Below, one piece after another: positions 1-9,405 of a DNA stretch of 37,392 nucleotides. The position numbers were made by a program, and so were the translations under genes. Location of the stretch: IMG/VR virus record IMGVR_UViG_3300027996_000082, positions 1 through 37,392 of that record, one strand, 5' to 3'. The stretch comes from a virus. Numbering within the stretch: the first letter of the stretch is position 1; the number at the start of each line of letters is the position of its first letter. The notes under the pieces were generated by a model. That model saw only the letters and a list, made by a program, of their open reading frames with translations. It had not been told where the DNA came from and made no database searches.

Positions 1-843
1 TGCATTAACCCCATCTAAACTAGGATTCTTAAAAGCATTTGTTAATGCATTACTATACCGGGCATATTCAATGTTGGCTCTATCTTGTTCTGTTAAATCT
101 TCATTACGCTTCCATTGACCAGTGGGTATAATTGCTTTATCATCACTTCCAGGAACATATGTATTTTTTGCCATAAATACATTTTCAGCAATACGCCCTT
201 CTGAAGAATTTATATATTCATTAAACTTTTCTTCATCAAACCCTGCCTCTCTTGCAGACTTTTCAGCAGCACTTGCATCTTGAGAATCCTTCATTAAGTT
301 ATATTCCGGATCTCTTTTACTAGGAAGAGTGTTTAAATTCTGCTGCTCCCAAGTAGCAAAATCTATTTTATCTTTTTCAGGTGCATTTAAAGACGTATAT
401 GTACTAACAGCTTTAGGCTCCTTATAGCCTGATCCAAAATCTAATGGTTCTTTAAGACTGTTCTCATATATGTATTTTTCAAAAGCTTTCTTTTGTACTC
501 CTTCCGATATTATTTCATCTGCTTGCTCCTTGTTATAAGGCAGAGGTATTCTATAAGAAGCTTTTGGAGCAGGAACATCAAGATTCATATTCATCTGAGC
601 TAGAGGTAATTCATCTACATACTCAGCACCGGGAAATGAATAATCCTGATCTGGATGCATAAGTGTAGGGGCCCCAACATTGGGGAGAGCCCAAACAGGA
701 TAGGGAACACCTTGCATAGTTATTTCATTACCTTCTATTCTTGTAGGTTGTCCAGGGTTAGACCACTGCCCCATTTGATCAACTATTATCTCATTGGGTC
801 CTCCAGGTAGTCCTAATCTTTTTGTTTTTTTATATGCGTCCAT
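1..843 (-). CDS. Large virion/cargo-type protein, N-terminal part (gene runs off the left edge)
   Basis: An open frame of 281 codons without a stop runs from ATG 843-841 to the window edge. Its ATG overlaps the stop of the muzzle-like gene by one base (TAATG), which suggests translational coupling. The N-terminus is Pro/Gly-rich and contains GNEITMQGVPYPVWALPN, later MHPDQDYSFPGAEYVDELP. I associate this pattern with the start of very long virion proteins next to the muzzle gene in crAss-like phages; that is recognition from memory, not a search. The rest of the visible part is hydrophilic with many charged helices. A cargo or ejection role is inferred from position only. The true length is unknown. 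Confidence 0.75.
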   Translation of the reverse strand, partial: MDAYKKTKRLGLPGGPNEIIVDQMGQWSNPGQPTRIEGNEITMQGVPYPVWALPNVGAPTLMHPDQDYSFPGAEYVDELPLAQMNMNLDVPAPKASYRIPLPYNKEQADEIISEGVQKKAFEKYIYENSLKEPLDFGSGYKEPKAVSTYTSLNAPEKDKIDFATWEQQNLNTLPSKRDPEYNLMKDSQDASAAEKSAREAGFDEEKFNEYINSSEGRIAENVFMAKNTYVPGSDDKAIIPTGQWKRNEDLTEQDRANIEYARYSNALTNAFKNPSLDGVNA

Positions 844-3800
844 TATCTGTATGACATATTAAGTTTGGTATTATTCAATTTAAGAAGCATCTTCCTGTCT
901 CCAGAAACTACTCTTCTTAAGATCACCTTATTATAATAGTGTCTGAATTTTTTACGTTGCTCTTCAGGTTTATCATAATTTAAATTTAATGCATTTAAAT
1001 CACGTATATAGCCATTTAGTTGAGTTATAAATGCTTGCTCTTCTGAATTAGAAAATTCTCCTCTATCATTTGTTATATCCCAAAACTGATTAAATCTATA
1101 TTTTTGCTCTTCTTTTGAATAAAGTATTTTTATGTCATTTGGACCTATAATTGGATAAGTTATCATATTCAAAGGATCCTCTTTTGGATGAAGCTCTAAT
1201 TTTAACAAACCAGAAATCTGTTCACTATTATAAATAACAGACTCATCAAAATTAAAATCTAGATCGTGCCATCTATCATCCCCACATGTATCATGCAGAT
1301 CACCTTTATATACAAACGCCTCTAATTGATATTCTAAACTTCTTACAGTGTTCACCATTTGCCCAGTAGTCTCTATAAGTTCTATTTCCCAAGGATAATC
1401 AACACCATAGTAATTAGCATAAAGATCGCACCTATAATTGTGTTTCCAAATTGAACCTACTTTATAATTAGGTAATTCGGATACTAGCTTAAAATAGTTG
1501 CAGATCAGGGGATCTAGATTAACATAATCAAGATTTCCATTTGGACCAGTCTGATAAAGATCGTCACACCTTCCTGTTGTTGTTGTAGTTGCATTAAGAA
1601 CCGGGGGCTCTGGACAATTACAATCTACTAATCTACATATTGGGGGATTATCTGGATCACAAAGTGAATGGGCATTTGGTGGTATAGTATATCCATTGTT
1701 TGAATCCGGATATACCAAGCTATACCCTTCAGGACATTCACAACTACCAGCAGGTGCGGTTTCTATTTGTACACATTGCAGTTCACCTTCACAAAAACTT
1801 AAAGAGAATCCATCCGGGCATTGACAACCGCTAGGATCTCCAGATTGGAATGTTCCACCATTTAATGCAATTTCTTGTGTTGAGAATATCGTTATATCAG
1901 CAAGATCTCCAACTGTAGATACTACTGAAGGGTTTTGAAGTTCTGCAGAAGTAGCATCATATATCTCTGCACCAAAAGATGCAAAACTTCCGTCATTATA
2001 ACCTTGCACTTCAATAATATTTGTACCAGCCTCTAAATATATTGGAATAATATGAAACCAAGCAAAGTTATCATCATCTGCTGTGCCTCCAGTTGGATAA
2101 TTAAACTCAACAAAAAGTTGACCATTTACCTTAAATCTCATTCTATTATCTGCAGCTAAACCAACACAGTACTCCTTAGATTCCGGAACTTCAACACATT
2201 CAGTAAATCCTATCCACTCCTGTACTGGTATATGATTGCCACTGCCGTCTACTAGCCCAGTCCAAACACCTATATCATTTAATCTTTCACTCCACATTAG
2301 ATAATTGGCAGGAACGCCAGTAGGAGGTGGGGGTACGAGATTTAAGATTAAATCTTTTCCAAGCTCTACTCCTGTGCTATCTTGCAACATCATGGTTTGA
2401 TTTGGAATAGGCGGTCCTGATATCGCCACAGCTTCTATTACAGGATCTGTAGGTAAAGCAGGAATAGATCTGAATCTGGTAGTTTCGTAGAATATTGCAC
2501 CCCATTTACCATATGCAGCATTTGGAGGAGCCTGTATTACATTATAGATGATACCACAAATAATAGGAGCCGTTGTAATTCTTTCACAAGTTTCACTTGA
2601 TTCATTATAGGTGAATCCTGGAGGGCAACCATTTATTGTAGCTGCTGTTTCCAATACTGTAACAACAGCCGGTGCAGTTTCATCAATCAATAATTCACAA
2701 TTACCTGTAATAGGATTTAATATATATCCTGGAGGACACTGAGGCTCTTTTGTTTCTAAAGTTTTAGTTGTAAGAAAGTGTTCAACACTTGGCAAGCATA
2801 GATCAGGATGCCAATCATGAAATGATATCCAAGCTTTAGATTTAGGATCGTAGGATACAGTCCAACTACAATTATCAAAATACTCAGGATCTCCAACATC
2901 TATCTTTGTCCTTCCTACAAGGCTGACCAATCCGCCTTCTGGTGGTGGAGCACCTTCTACTGTTTGGAACTCCTCTTCTTCAGGTAAAAAAGTTATAATT
3001 CCCTTATATTTATCTTTAAGTTTAAAATCTTTTTTGCATATATAAACAATATCATCTGTTATGTCATATATGATTTGACAACCGACGCCAACAACAGGGT
3101 TATCACCCAATTCGCTTTCTTCCATTTCAGGAAATTGCTCTATAAGAATTGAAGGTAAATACTTATTGAACCACCATTTTAAACCTAAATTAGAAATAGG
3201 GTTAAGACCTTGACCACTTTGCTGGAAAATTTTTCCTTGTGCCTGTGATATAAAGAAGAAACCATAAGGAGTATTTATAACACCTCTTTGACTTTCACAA
3301 GATCCATACTCATTAGATAAATCAGAATTTACCAGACTTTGCATAGCTTGCGTAAATAAACCGCCATCCCCAAGAGTTAACTTAGTTCCAAGATCTGTTT
3401 CCAATTGATCTAATCCTTGGAACATTTGAGGTGACTGATATGGGAAGAATATAATAGCTCCACTTTTATTAATCGGTTTGATTACATTAACTCTATTTTT
3501 GAAATCTTTATAATTATTTTCTACGAATACTCTCCAAAAATCTTTTTTGCCTTCTTTTTGAGCTTGAAGAGAGTATATTAACCTTTTTGGATAATTTACA
3601 AAGCAGGTTTCTGCTACAAGCGGATCATAATCCCTAGCTTGGATGTTGCCGGCTGATGTTAAATTTGTTATAAATCTGCTCGAACTTAGTGAGTAATCAT
3701 ACTTATAGAAATTATCAGATTTTATAATTTCTGAATGAAAAATCTCAGAAGTTATATCAGTACCTGAATACCTAAAAGGATCATAATATCTTTTGTCCGG

Positions 3801-6800
3801 TCTATCTTCCCAATCTCTATTTGCTAAGTTTATTTCAGATTCTGTAAAAAAGTCAAGTATTCCGTTAACATGGGTATACATATATCCGTAACGCATGGCA
3901 AATATGCTGTTACCTTTTCTACCAGCAAATAAATCTAATATTGAAAAACCGCAAGAGCTCAATCCCCTATCTAAATAGAACAAATCATTTGGCATTGTGC
4001 TTCCCGCATCTTCAAGACCTAAAGTATAAAGTTTATCCACAAAATCGCTAACATCATATTTCCTAGTATTCATCCAGAATCTTGGATATGGAATGTTTTG
4101 TCTTTGTAAGTAATTATACGGATACTGATCAGGCTGGCCTAAAAGGAAGTCAGAGTATATTGGCATTATGACTTTTTCAGTATACCTATTTACATATGTA
4201 TCACCGCTAAATATTGGCGTAGTTTCATATTTATAACTATCAGGCAAACTTGTGTCAACTTCAAATAAGCAGTTTTGCATAACTGTCTGCTTAATACCAT
4301 CTATCTGACCATATTGATTTTCAAAATTAAACTTAGATGCCGCATAGTGCATTGTTACATTCTTTTTTTGGACCACCTCTGGATTGGCAAGGTAGGTATC
4401 TCCATAATCTGATGTAGCATCTCCCCCAATAGTATATCTAGAGTTATCTATTACACCAGAATATACATCAGGATCTTGAATTGCATCCTTTGATAATACT
4501 GCAACAGTATCTGGCCTATTGATGTTATTAATTTGAACATCTTCAGTATAAGCAACGTTTACGTTATTTAAATAAGCAAGCCTTTCAATTTTAGTTCTAA
4601 AAATGTCACCTTCTGCAATTTTAAAATAACTAAGCATTAGACACTGAGAATTAAACTTAAATGCAAAGTCTTCAGGAGAAGTCAACTTGTAGATTATATC
4701 TAAAATCTTCTGAGCCCCAAATACTATATTGCTTTTAAAAAGGGCAGTACCTAAAAATAGACCTAAGACACCCGGAACTTCAGAAGACGGATCTACTTTT
4801 TCCCTTGACTCACCCGCTCTTGTCCCCTTTCCACCAGGGAAAAGTCCACCAAGTGATTCAAAGGATGATAAAGCTGTATAAGCCAAATTTACAATAGCAG
4901 GAGATCCTGTTAGTGCAAGAGGTATCATTCCAGCACCTGTCGCCACCGGCAGTGCAAGTTGAGCTATGAGTTGGGCAGCTGAACTACCAACAGAACCAAG
5001 AGTATCTATAGGATTTGGCAAAACCTGGTTTTGAGTCACACCAACGTCATTGCTACCAGATGATCTTTTTCTAACACCTATTGCTGCTTGAATGGCGTAT
5101 CCCAATCCTACAATTATTCCAATAATTGTTGCTGAATTTCTAAGTAATACATTTTGAGGGTGCTTTTCAGATTTAATAAACTGACCAAGAGATCTACCAG
5201 ATAAAGCTCCATATACTCTTAATTCTGTAGTATTTAAAAACGGCCTTCTAAACATTAAATCTGGAGAATGAAATGTAAATAAACGTCTAGAATAACCTGT
5301 TAATGGTGGAAAGTTTATTTTAGAATCTGTAAAACTTTGCTCACAGCCATCTGTTCTAGGTTCTATATCAACAACAAGCGGAGACCATCCTGGAGCTCCA
5401 GATACATCTCCGGTACCATCATGATGATAAACATCCGCCCTTAAGTCATTATAAGGAAAGTTGGGATAAAATCCTTGCTTTGGTCCGAGGTTTCCTTGAT
5501 TATCCGGAATAGTAAATTTCCGCATATTTCTAATAACACCTTTTCCAATTATTGACTTGTTGCCTTCTCTTGATCCTCTTAGTATTTCATATCCTGCTAT
5601 ATTAGGAATTATAGTACCATCATTAAATTTTGGTATTTCTATATTGTTGAACTCAACACCCAAAATCCTTATTACCACTCCATCTTGCGATGATAATTGT
5701 AAACTTTCATGAGTTTCTTCAGTTGGAAACTTGTGATGTCTAATCTCTTTGCCACACAAGTCCGCCCATATATCAGGTCTAGTTGCAGGATATTTTTCAG
5801 TAGATTGCCAGTATGCCATTTGACCTCTGCTAATTATTGTACCACCATCTTCAGTTGGTTCACTTAATCCTACAGAATCTACAGTTGCTGTATTAAATAT
5901 TTGAAAATTATAGTTTGGGCCATTTATAGTGTTGGGTCCACCCACAACTACACCCGTTTCATCAACTAAAGTTCCAAATTGATTGTATCCGTTAAACTTA
6001 GGAGCTCTACCAGGAATATGATATGATGCAGATTTTTCACCTGTAGTATAAACCCATCGTATAAAAAATGAATATTGCTCATCTCTTAGGAACTGAGCTT
6101 TATTGCCTCCATTAAAGTAATAATCAGAAGGATATTCGGCAACTACCCAATTTGCTTTTATATTATTAGCCAAAGGTTGATAATTAAAATCAAATTGTTT
6201 TGTTGGTCCTTGCCTTATTAAGTAATCACTGACAACATACATTGATTCTGATTTCTCATATGCGGAAGCCCTTAAAAATAAAATATCTAAGCCAACAGGT
6301 TCCAAAGAAGGATCTATAAAATCAACAGATATAATAGACTGCTCTGTACTATATATGCCTAATACTTTTGCAACTTTAGCTCCTTGATTATCAGACAACA
6401 CAACGGCTTGGTAATATTCAAAACCTTTATCAAGATTTTCAACAAAGATTCTTAATGACCCAGTATTAATACTATGATCAAATAATGACTGGATATTAGA
6501 TACGGAAATATAATCAGTAACTCTTTGCTCATTTACTACATATGCAATGTATATCTGATAAGATCCATTTCTCAATTGACCTCCATTTTGATCTCTTTCT
6601 ACTCTAACGCAGGGCACACTCATTAAAGGCGCAAGTCTTAACTTTTCGCAATCTAAGTTTGGAGTGTCTTCATAAATTATACAATCTGCACCAGGAGGAG
6701 AAGTCACAACCTGTATATATGGAATGTCATCAAGATTTAAAGTTCTAGATGGATTTAGATTATCATCCCAATACACCTGCCAAGTGCAATCATAGTTTTC

Positions 6801-7175
6801 TTTAGATGCTCCCGTAATTAAATACTTTCTATTAAAACCAAGACACTTACTATTTACTAATGTTGTATATTCACACTTACTGTCATCAAATAAGCCAATC
6901 TCAGAGTTTATGTCATCAGTAGAGTATATGATCCACTTATCACCAATCTTATGAATTGCTCCAATTACTGTATATGGTATTGTTGAACACTGGAGATTTG
7001 CAGGCTCATTGCCAATAACTCCAACATCTCCGTCAACAGAATTATTATATGCATTTCTAGCATGTGACCAGTTTTGCTTCGGTTCTAATGAGGCATTAAG
7101 ATCCTTATTCATCCCTTTGCCAAAAGTGTTGGTCTCTATTGAAGATGTATTTTGTAGATTCTGCTTCTTTGCCAT
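843..7175 (-). CDS. Muzzle-like giant tail protein with Cys-rich and lectin-like insertions
   Basis: This 2110-residue protein begins with a conserved-looking segment (FGKGMNKDLNASLEPKQNW, about residues 17-36) followed by many short beta-strands. That style fits nozzle/muzzle proteins closing the tail tip of podoviruses and crAss-like phages. Hydrophobic stretches lie near residues 680-697, 735-780 and 805-830, unusual for a nozzle and possibly membrane-interacting. Residues about 1470-1530 and 1780-1860 hold repeated Cys modules (CPPGYILNP, CPPGFTYNE, CQCPDGFSL, CECPEGYSL). Between them, about 1545-1760, is a beta-sandwich-like region (RMRFKVNGQLFVEF, then EAGTNIIEVQGYNDG) resembling PA14 or galactose-binding folds. 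The coordinate assignment is firm; the muzzle role is inferred from size, N-terminus and its place at the end of the connector series. Confidence 0.8.
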   Translation of the reverse strand: MAKKQNLQNTSSIETNTFGKGMNKDLNASLEPKQNWSHARNAYNNSVDGDVGVIGNEPANLQCSTIPYTVIGAIHKIGDKWIIYSTDDINSEIGLFDDSKCEYTTLVNSKCLGFNRKYLITGASKENYDCTWQVYWDDNLNPSRTLNLDDIPYIQVVTSPPGADCIIYEDTPNLDCEKLRLAPLMSVPCVRVERDQNGGQLRNGSYQIYIAYVVNEQRVTDYISVSNIQSLFDHSINTGSLRIFVENLDKGFEYYQAVVLSDNQGAKVAKVLGIYSTEQSIISVDFIDPSLEPVGLDILFLRASAYEKSESMYVVSDYLIRQGPTKQFDFNYQPLANNIKANWVVAEYPSDYYFNGGNKAQFLRDEQYSFFIRWVYTTGEKSASYHIPGRAPKFNGYNQFGTLVDETGVVVGGPNTINGPNYNFQIFNTATVDSVGLSEPTEDGGTIISRGQMAYWQSTEKYPATRPDIWADLCGKEIRHHKFPTEETHESLQLSSQDGVVIRILGVEFNNIEIPKFNDGTIIPNIAGYEILRGSREGNKSIIGKGVIRNMRKFTIPDNQGNLGPKQGFYPNFPYNDLRADVYHHDGTGDVSGAPGWSPLVVDIEPRTDGCEQSFTDSKINFPPLTGYSRRLFTFHSPDLMFRRPFLNTTELRVYGALSGRSLGQFIKSEKHPQNVLLRNSATIIGIIVGLGYAIQAAIGVRKRSSGSNDVGVTQNQVLPNPIDTLGSVGSSAAQLIAQLALPVATGAGMIPLALTGSPAIVNLAYTALSSFESLGGLFPGGKGTRAGESREKVDPSSEVPGVLGLFLGTALFKSNIVFGAQKILDIIYKLTSPEDFAFKFNSQCLMLSYFKIAEGDIFRTKIERLAYLNNVNVAYTEDVQINNINRPDTVAVLSKDAIQDPDVYSGVIDNSRYTIGGDATSDYGDTYLANPEVVQKKNVTMHYAASKFNFENQYGQIDGIKQTVMQNCLFEVDTSLPDSYKYETTPIFSGDTYVNRYTEKVIMPIYSDFLLGQPDQYPYNYLQRQNIPYPRFWMNTRKYDVSDFVDKLYTLGLEDAGSTMPNDLFYLDRGLSSCGFSILDLFAGRKGNSIFAMRYGYMYTHVNGILDFFTESEINLANRDWEDRPDKRYYDPFRYSGTDITSEIFHSEIIKSDNFYKYDYSLSSSRFITNLTSAGNIQARDYDPLVAETCFVNYPKRLIYSLQAQKEGKKDFWRVFVENNYKDFKNRVNVIKPINKSGAIIFFPYQSPQMFQGLDQLETDLGTKLTLGDGGLFTQAMQSLVNSDLSNEYGSCESQRGVINTPYGFFFISQAQGKIFQQSGQGLNPISNLGLKWWFNKYLPSILIEQFPEMEESELGDNPVVGVGCQIIYDITDDIVYICKKDFKLKDKYKGIITFLPEEEEFQTVEGAPPPEGGLVSLVGRTKIDVGDPEYFDNCSWTVSYDPKSKAWISFHDWHPDLCLPSVEHFLTTKTLETKEPQCPPGYILNPITGNCELLIDETAPAVVTVLETAATINGCPPGFTYNESSETCERITTAPIICGIIYNVIQAPPNAAYGKWGAIFYETTRFRSIPALPTDPVIEAVAISGPPIPNQTMMLQDSTGVELGKDLILNLVPPPPTGVPANYLMWSERLNDIGVWTGLVDGSGNHIPVQEWIGFTECVEVPESKEYCVGLAADNRMRFKVNGQLFVEFNYPTGGTADDDNFAWFHIIPIYLEAGTNIIEVQGYNDGSFASFGAEIYDATSAELQNPSVVSTVGDLADITIFSTQEIALNGGTFQSGDPSGCQCPDGFSLSFCEGELQCVQIETAPAGSCECPEGYSLVYPDSNNGYTIPPNAHSLCDPDNPPICRLVDCNCPEPPVLNATTTTTGRCDDLYQTGPNGNLDYVNLDPLICNYFKLVSELPNYKVGSIWKHNYRCDLYANYYGVDYPWEIELIETTGQMVNTVRSLEYQLEAFVYKGDLHDTCGDDRWHDLDFNFDESVIYNSEQISGLLKLELHPKEDPLNMITYPIIGPNDIKILYSKEEQKYRFNQFWDITNDRGEFSNSEEQAFITQLNGYIRDLNALNLNYDKPEEQRKKFRHYYNKVILRRVVSGDRKMLLKLNNTKLNMSYR

Positions 7176-7185
7176 TGCATGAATA

Positions 7186-8070
7186 TTATCCTATAACCGG
7201 ATAGCTTTTAAACATATTATAATAATTGTGATACTGCGCTCTTCTGTTCAATAACCAAACATTTTGCATTTCTCTAAAATCTGGGGTATTGACAAACCCT
7301 AGTGCATTATTCCTAGCTTGTCTGTATCTTTGTTCAATCATGCCTAGTTGCTGTGATACATTTTCTCCAGCAAATATCATATTTTCAAGTATTCTTTGTT
7401 TCAATGCATATTCGTAATATTCATTGCAATAAGGATGATCTAGCACTAAAAGATTACCTTCACTGTCTTCCATTGCTCCTTGATAGCTTATATAAACTTT
7501 ACCAGTTGTAAAGCTGGTAAGAATAAAACCATCTCTTATTTCTGCAACATCAGGTGCTTGTAAATTTACATTTGGACAGTCGCAAACATACTTATTTACA
7601 TTCTCTATTCTTAAAGGTAAGAATGCCGTAAAAGTTCTATAACTAGAAGAATTTATTCTCTGTACAAGCTGATGTTCATTTTTGCCATCGCATGTTTTTA
7701 TTACACATACGTCTCTACATTCCGGATCATTACATGGACCAGACTCACCTGGAGCTGGAACATAAGGAACATCATTAAATGTTTCTATATGAGTTCCAGA
7801 TGGCGGTCTATCTGTTATAGTATATTCACCACACCTAAATGTGTAATTTAAATAAGCAAAGTCTACAGGAAGTTTTGCTTTACCGTGTTCAATTTCTAAA
7901 ACTACCTCCTTTGTTCTGTGTATTCTTAAGCCAAGATCATAATTTACTCTTGTAGCAACCTTAATTAGCTGAGCGGGCTCAATCATGTTTTCCAATGCAT
8001 AGTTTGCAAAGTCCACAGATACATCTTCATATAATGAATCAAAGGTTCTATATTTATGTGATATACTCAT
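7186..8070 (-). CDS. Connector/tail-ring structural protein
   Basis: A 294-residue protein with a helical N-terminus (FANYALENMIEPAQLIKVATRVNYDLGLRI) and a beta-rich middle. A Cys-rich insertion at about residues 112-130 has the spacing CNDPECRDVC then C. The C-terminus is helical with aromatic residues (NMFKSYPVIG). It sits 10 bases upstream of the muzzle-like gene and shares its direction. I place it among the ring/adaptor proteins that crAss-like phages encode next to the muzzle. No enzymatic motif is visible. The Cys cluster could bind zinc or form disulfides. Confidence 0.65.
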   Translation of the reverse strand: MSISHKYRTFDSLYEDVSVDFANYALENMIEPAQLIKVATRVNYDLGLRIHRTKEVVLEIEHGKAKLPVDFAYLNYTFRCGEYTITDRPPSGTHIETFNDVPYVPAPGESGPCNDPECRDVCVIKTCDGKNEHQLVQRINSSSYRTFTAFLPLRIENVNKYVCDCPNVNLQAPDVAEIRDGFILTSFTTGKVYISYQGAMEDSEGNLLVLDHPYCNEYYEYALKQRILENMIFAGENVSQQLGMIEQRYRQARNNALGFVNTPDFREMQNVWLLNRRAQYHNYYNMFKSYPVIG

Positions 8071-8110
8071 TATTTATGTTTTAGCAATTCCATTTTTTTA
8101 AAGCTAAAGC

Positions 8111-8782
8111 TTATCTATTAGGATTTACTTTATTATCTCCATCTTCTACTGGAAGTTGTACCGTCAACATCATTGCTTGAACAACAGATTGCTCTATTTC
8201 AGCAAATAAAGCTTCAGGAATATTCATTTCTTGTTCATAACGAGGTGTACATTTTTCGTATTCATCACACAGCCAAAAGCCAATATTATCATCAAATACA
8301 CCCTCTAACTTTACAGCGTCCCATTCTACATTTGGCATATAGATATAATCATTTAAAAACCAAAAGTATTTTTTCTTATTATATCTAAATGATGTTGTTT
8401 TGGTCATTGATGTATATGTGCCCGGCTGAGTAGCTTGAGCTTCTATTGACCCATCAATTGAGCTAACCGTTCTAATAAGAGGGCCCCAATAGCCTTCTAT
8501 CATGTTAGGTAGTTTTTCTCTAGATCTTTTTATTGTACAATCACTTTGTATTCCTGCACATTCAGCTTCTATCTTATCTACATCAATTAGTTCAATGTAT
8601 GGGAGTGTTCTCCACACAGAATTGAATTTCATAAGTTTATTTGCAAAGTCTTGTCTGCGCATTAATAGTTGAGCATACTTCACAACCAAGCTATAAACAT
8701 ATCTATCAGTAACAAAAGCATCTTGAACTTCAGCTTTAACCTGACCACGTATTCTTGATATGACTTCACTTATTTTTGCCAT
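8111..8782 (-). CDS. Ring/adaptor-like structural protein
   Basis: A 223-residue protein starting MAKISEVISRIRGQVKAEVQ. A helical N-terminal third (VYSLVVKYAQLLMRRQDFANKLM) is followed by beta-strands with scattered Cys (ECAGIQSDC) and a helical C-terminus (EALFAEIEQSVVQAMMLTVQ). This helix-strand-helix plan matches head-tail adaptor or ring proteins of short-tailed phages. It lies between the small basic protein and the connector protein, in a tight unit where all gaps are under 60 bases. The connector role is inferred from context; no homologue could be checked. Confidence 0.65.
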   Translation of the reverse strand: MAKISEVISRIRGQVKAEVQDAFVTDRYVYSLVVKYAQLLMRRQDFANKLMKFNSVWRTLPYIELIDVDKIEAECAGIQSDCTIKRSREKLPNMIEGYWGPLIRTVSSIDGSIEAQATQPGTYTSMTKTTSFRYNKKKYFWFLNDYIYMPNVEWDAVKLEGVFDDNIGFWLCDEYEKCTPRYEQEMNIPEALFAEIEQSVVQAMMLTVQLPVEDGDNKVNPNR

Positions 8783-8787
8783 AATGT

Positions 8788-9348
8788 TTAATCTTCAAAT
8801 TCATTATAGTTTGACAGCTTATCCGGATCTATTCCTTTATTATAAAGATGTGCAACCTTGTATTTGTTTTTCATCATTATATATTTCTGCCAATCTTTAG
8901 GATATTCTTTAGCAACCGATCTTTTAAAATCTCTTATTGCTTCAAATCTCCATAATTCTCTATTTTTAAATCTATACTTTGTAGACCAGTTAGTATAAAA
9001 TATCTTTCCTATGTGTCCGTCCGTGTCCCAATTGTTGTTTTGTAAAACCTTCCCATATTGCTTTGACAATGCATAATTCATATTAACTGTCTTGCTTGGA
9101 GGGCAGCTTCCAATAAACAAATACCCCAAGGAATCTGGGAGTTCCACACCATCCCTATACTTTATTACTCCTTCCCATAGTCTTTTGTTATAGATTTTAA
9201 TTATACTTTTCAACTTACTATTATCTATATTTTTATAGATAGGATTCTTGTCTTTAAATTCTTTAATAATTTCAGAATTTAATAAGCCTATTCTTTTTTC
9301 TCTAAATCTAGGCCCTTTTAAATTTGGTTCCTTAAAATTATTTATCAT
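8788..9348 (-). CDS. Basic hypothetical protein of the tail module
   Basis: A 186-residue Lys/Arg- and aromatic-rich protein without a recognisable catalytic motif. The centre carries YLFIGSCPPSKTVNMNYALS, and the second half has aromatic/basic helices (IFYTNWSTKYRFKNRELWRF). It begins 57 bases downstream of the metallophosphatase gene and ends 5 bases before the adaptor gene, so it is probably co-expressed with both. Its basic character would suit nucleic-acid or virion-internal contacts. I do not recognise the family. A weak copy of the minus-strand promoter motif sits just upstream. Confidence 0.6.
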   Translation of the reverse strand: MINNFKEPNLKGPRFREKRIGLLNSEIIKEFKDKNPIYKNIDNSKLKSIIKIYNKRLWEGVIKYRDGVELPDSLGYLFIGSCPPSKTVNMNYALSKQYGKVLQNNNWDTDGHIGKIFYTNWSTKYRFKNRELWRFEAIRDFKRSVAKEYPKDWQKYIMMKNKYKVAHLYNKGIDPDKLSNYNEFED

Positions 9349-9350
9349 AC

Positions 9351-9369
9351 CTTATATTATAATTTACAA
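9351..9369 (-). promoter_or_regulatory. Weak copy of the late-promoter-like motif
   Basis: The minus strand reads TTTGTAAATTATAATATAA immediately before the ATG of the 186-residue gene. It resembles the recurring motif TTGTATATTATTATA seen at 15167, 16214, 17860 and 34264 but has mismatches. It would give a very short leader. The intergenic gap is AT-rich, so chance similarity is possible. Confidence 0.3.
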
Positions 9370-9405
9370 AAAAAACACCATTTAAAAAAGTTTAAATATA
9401 TACGA

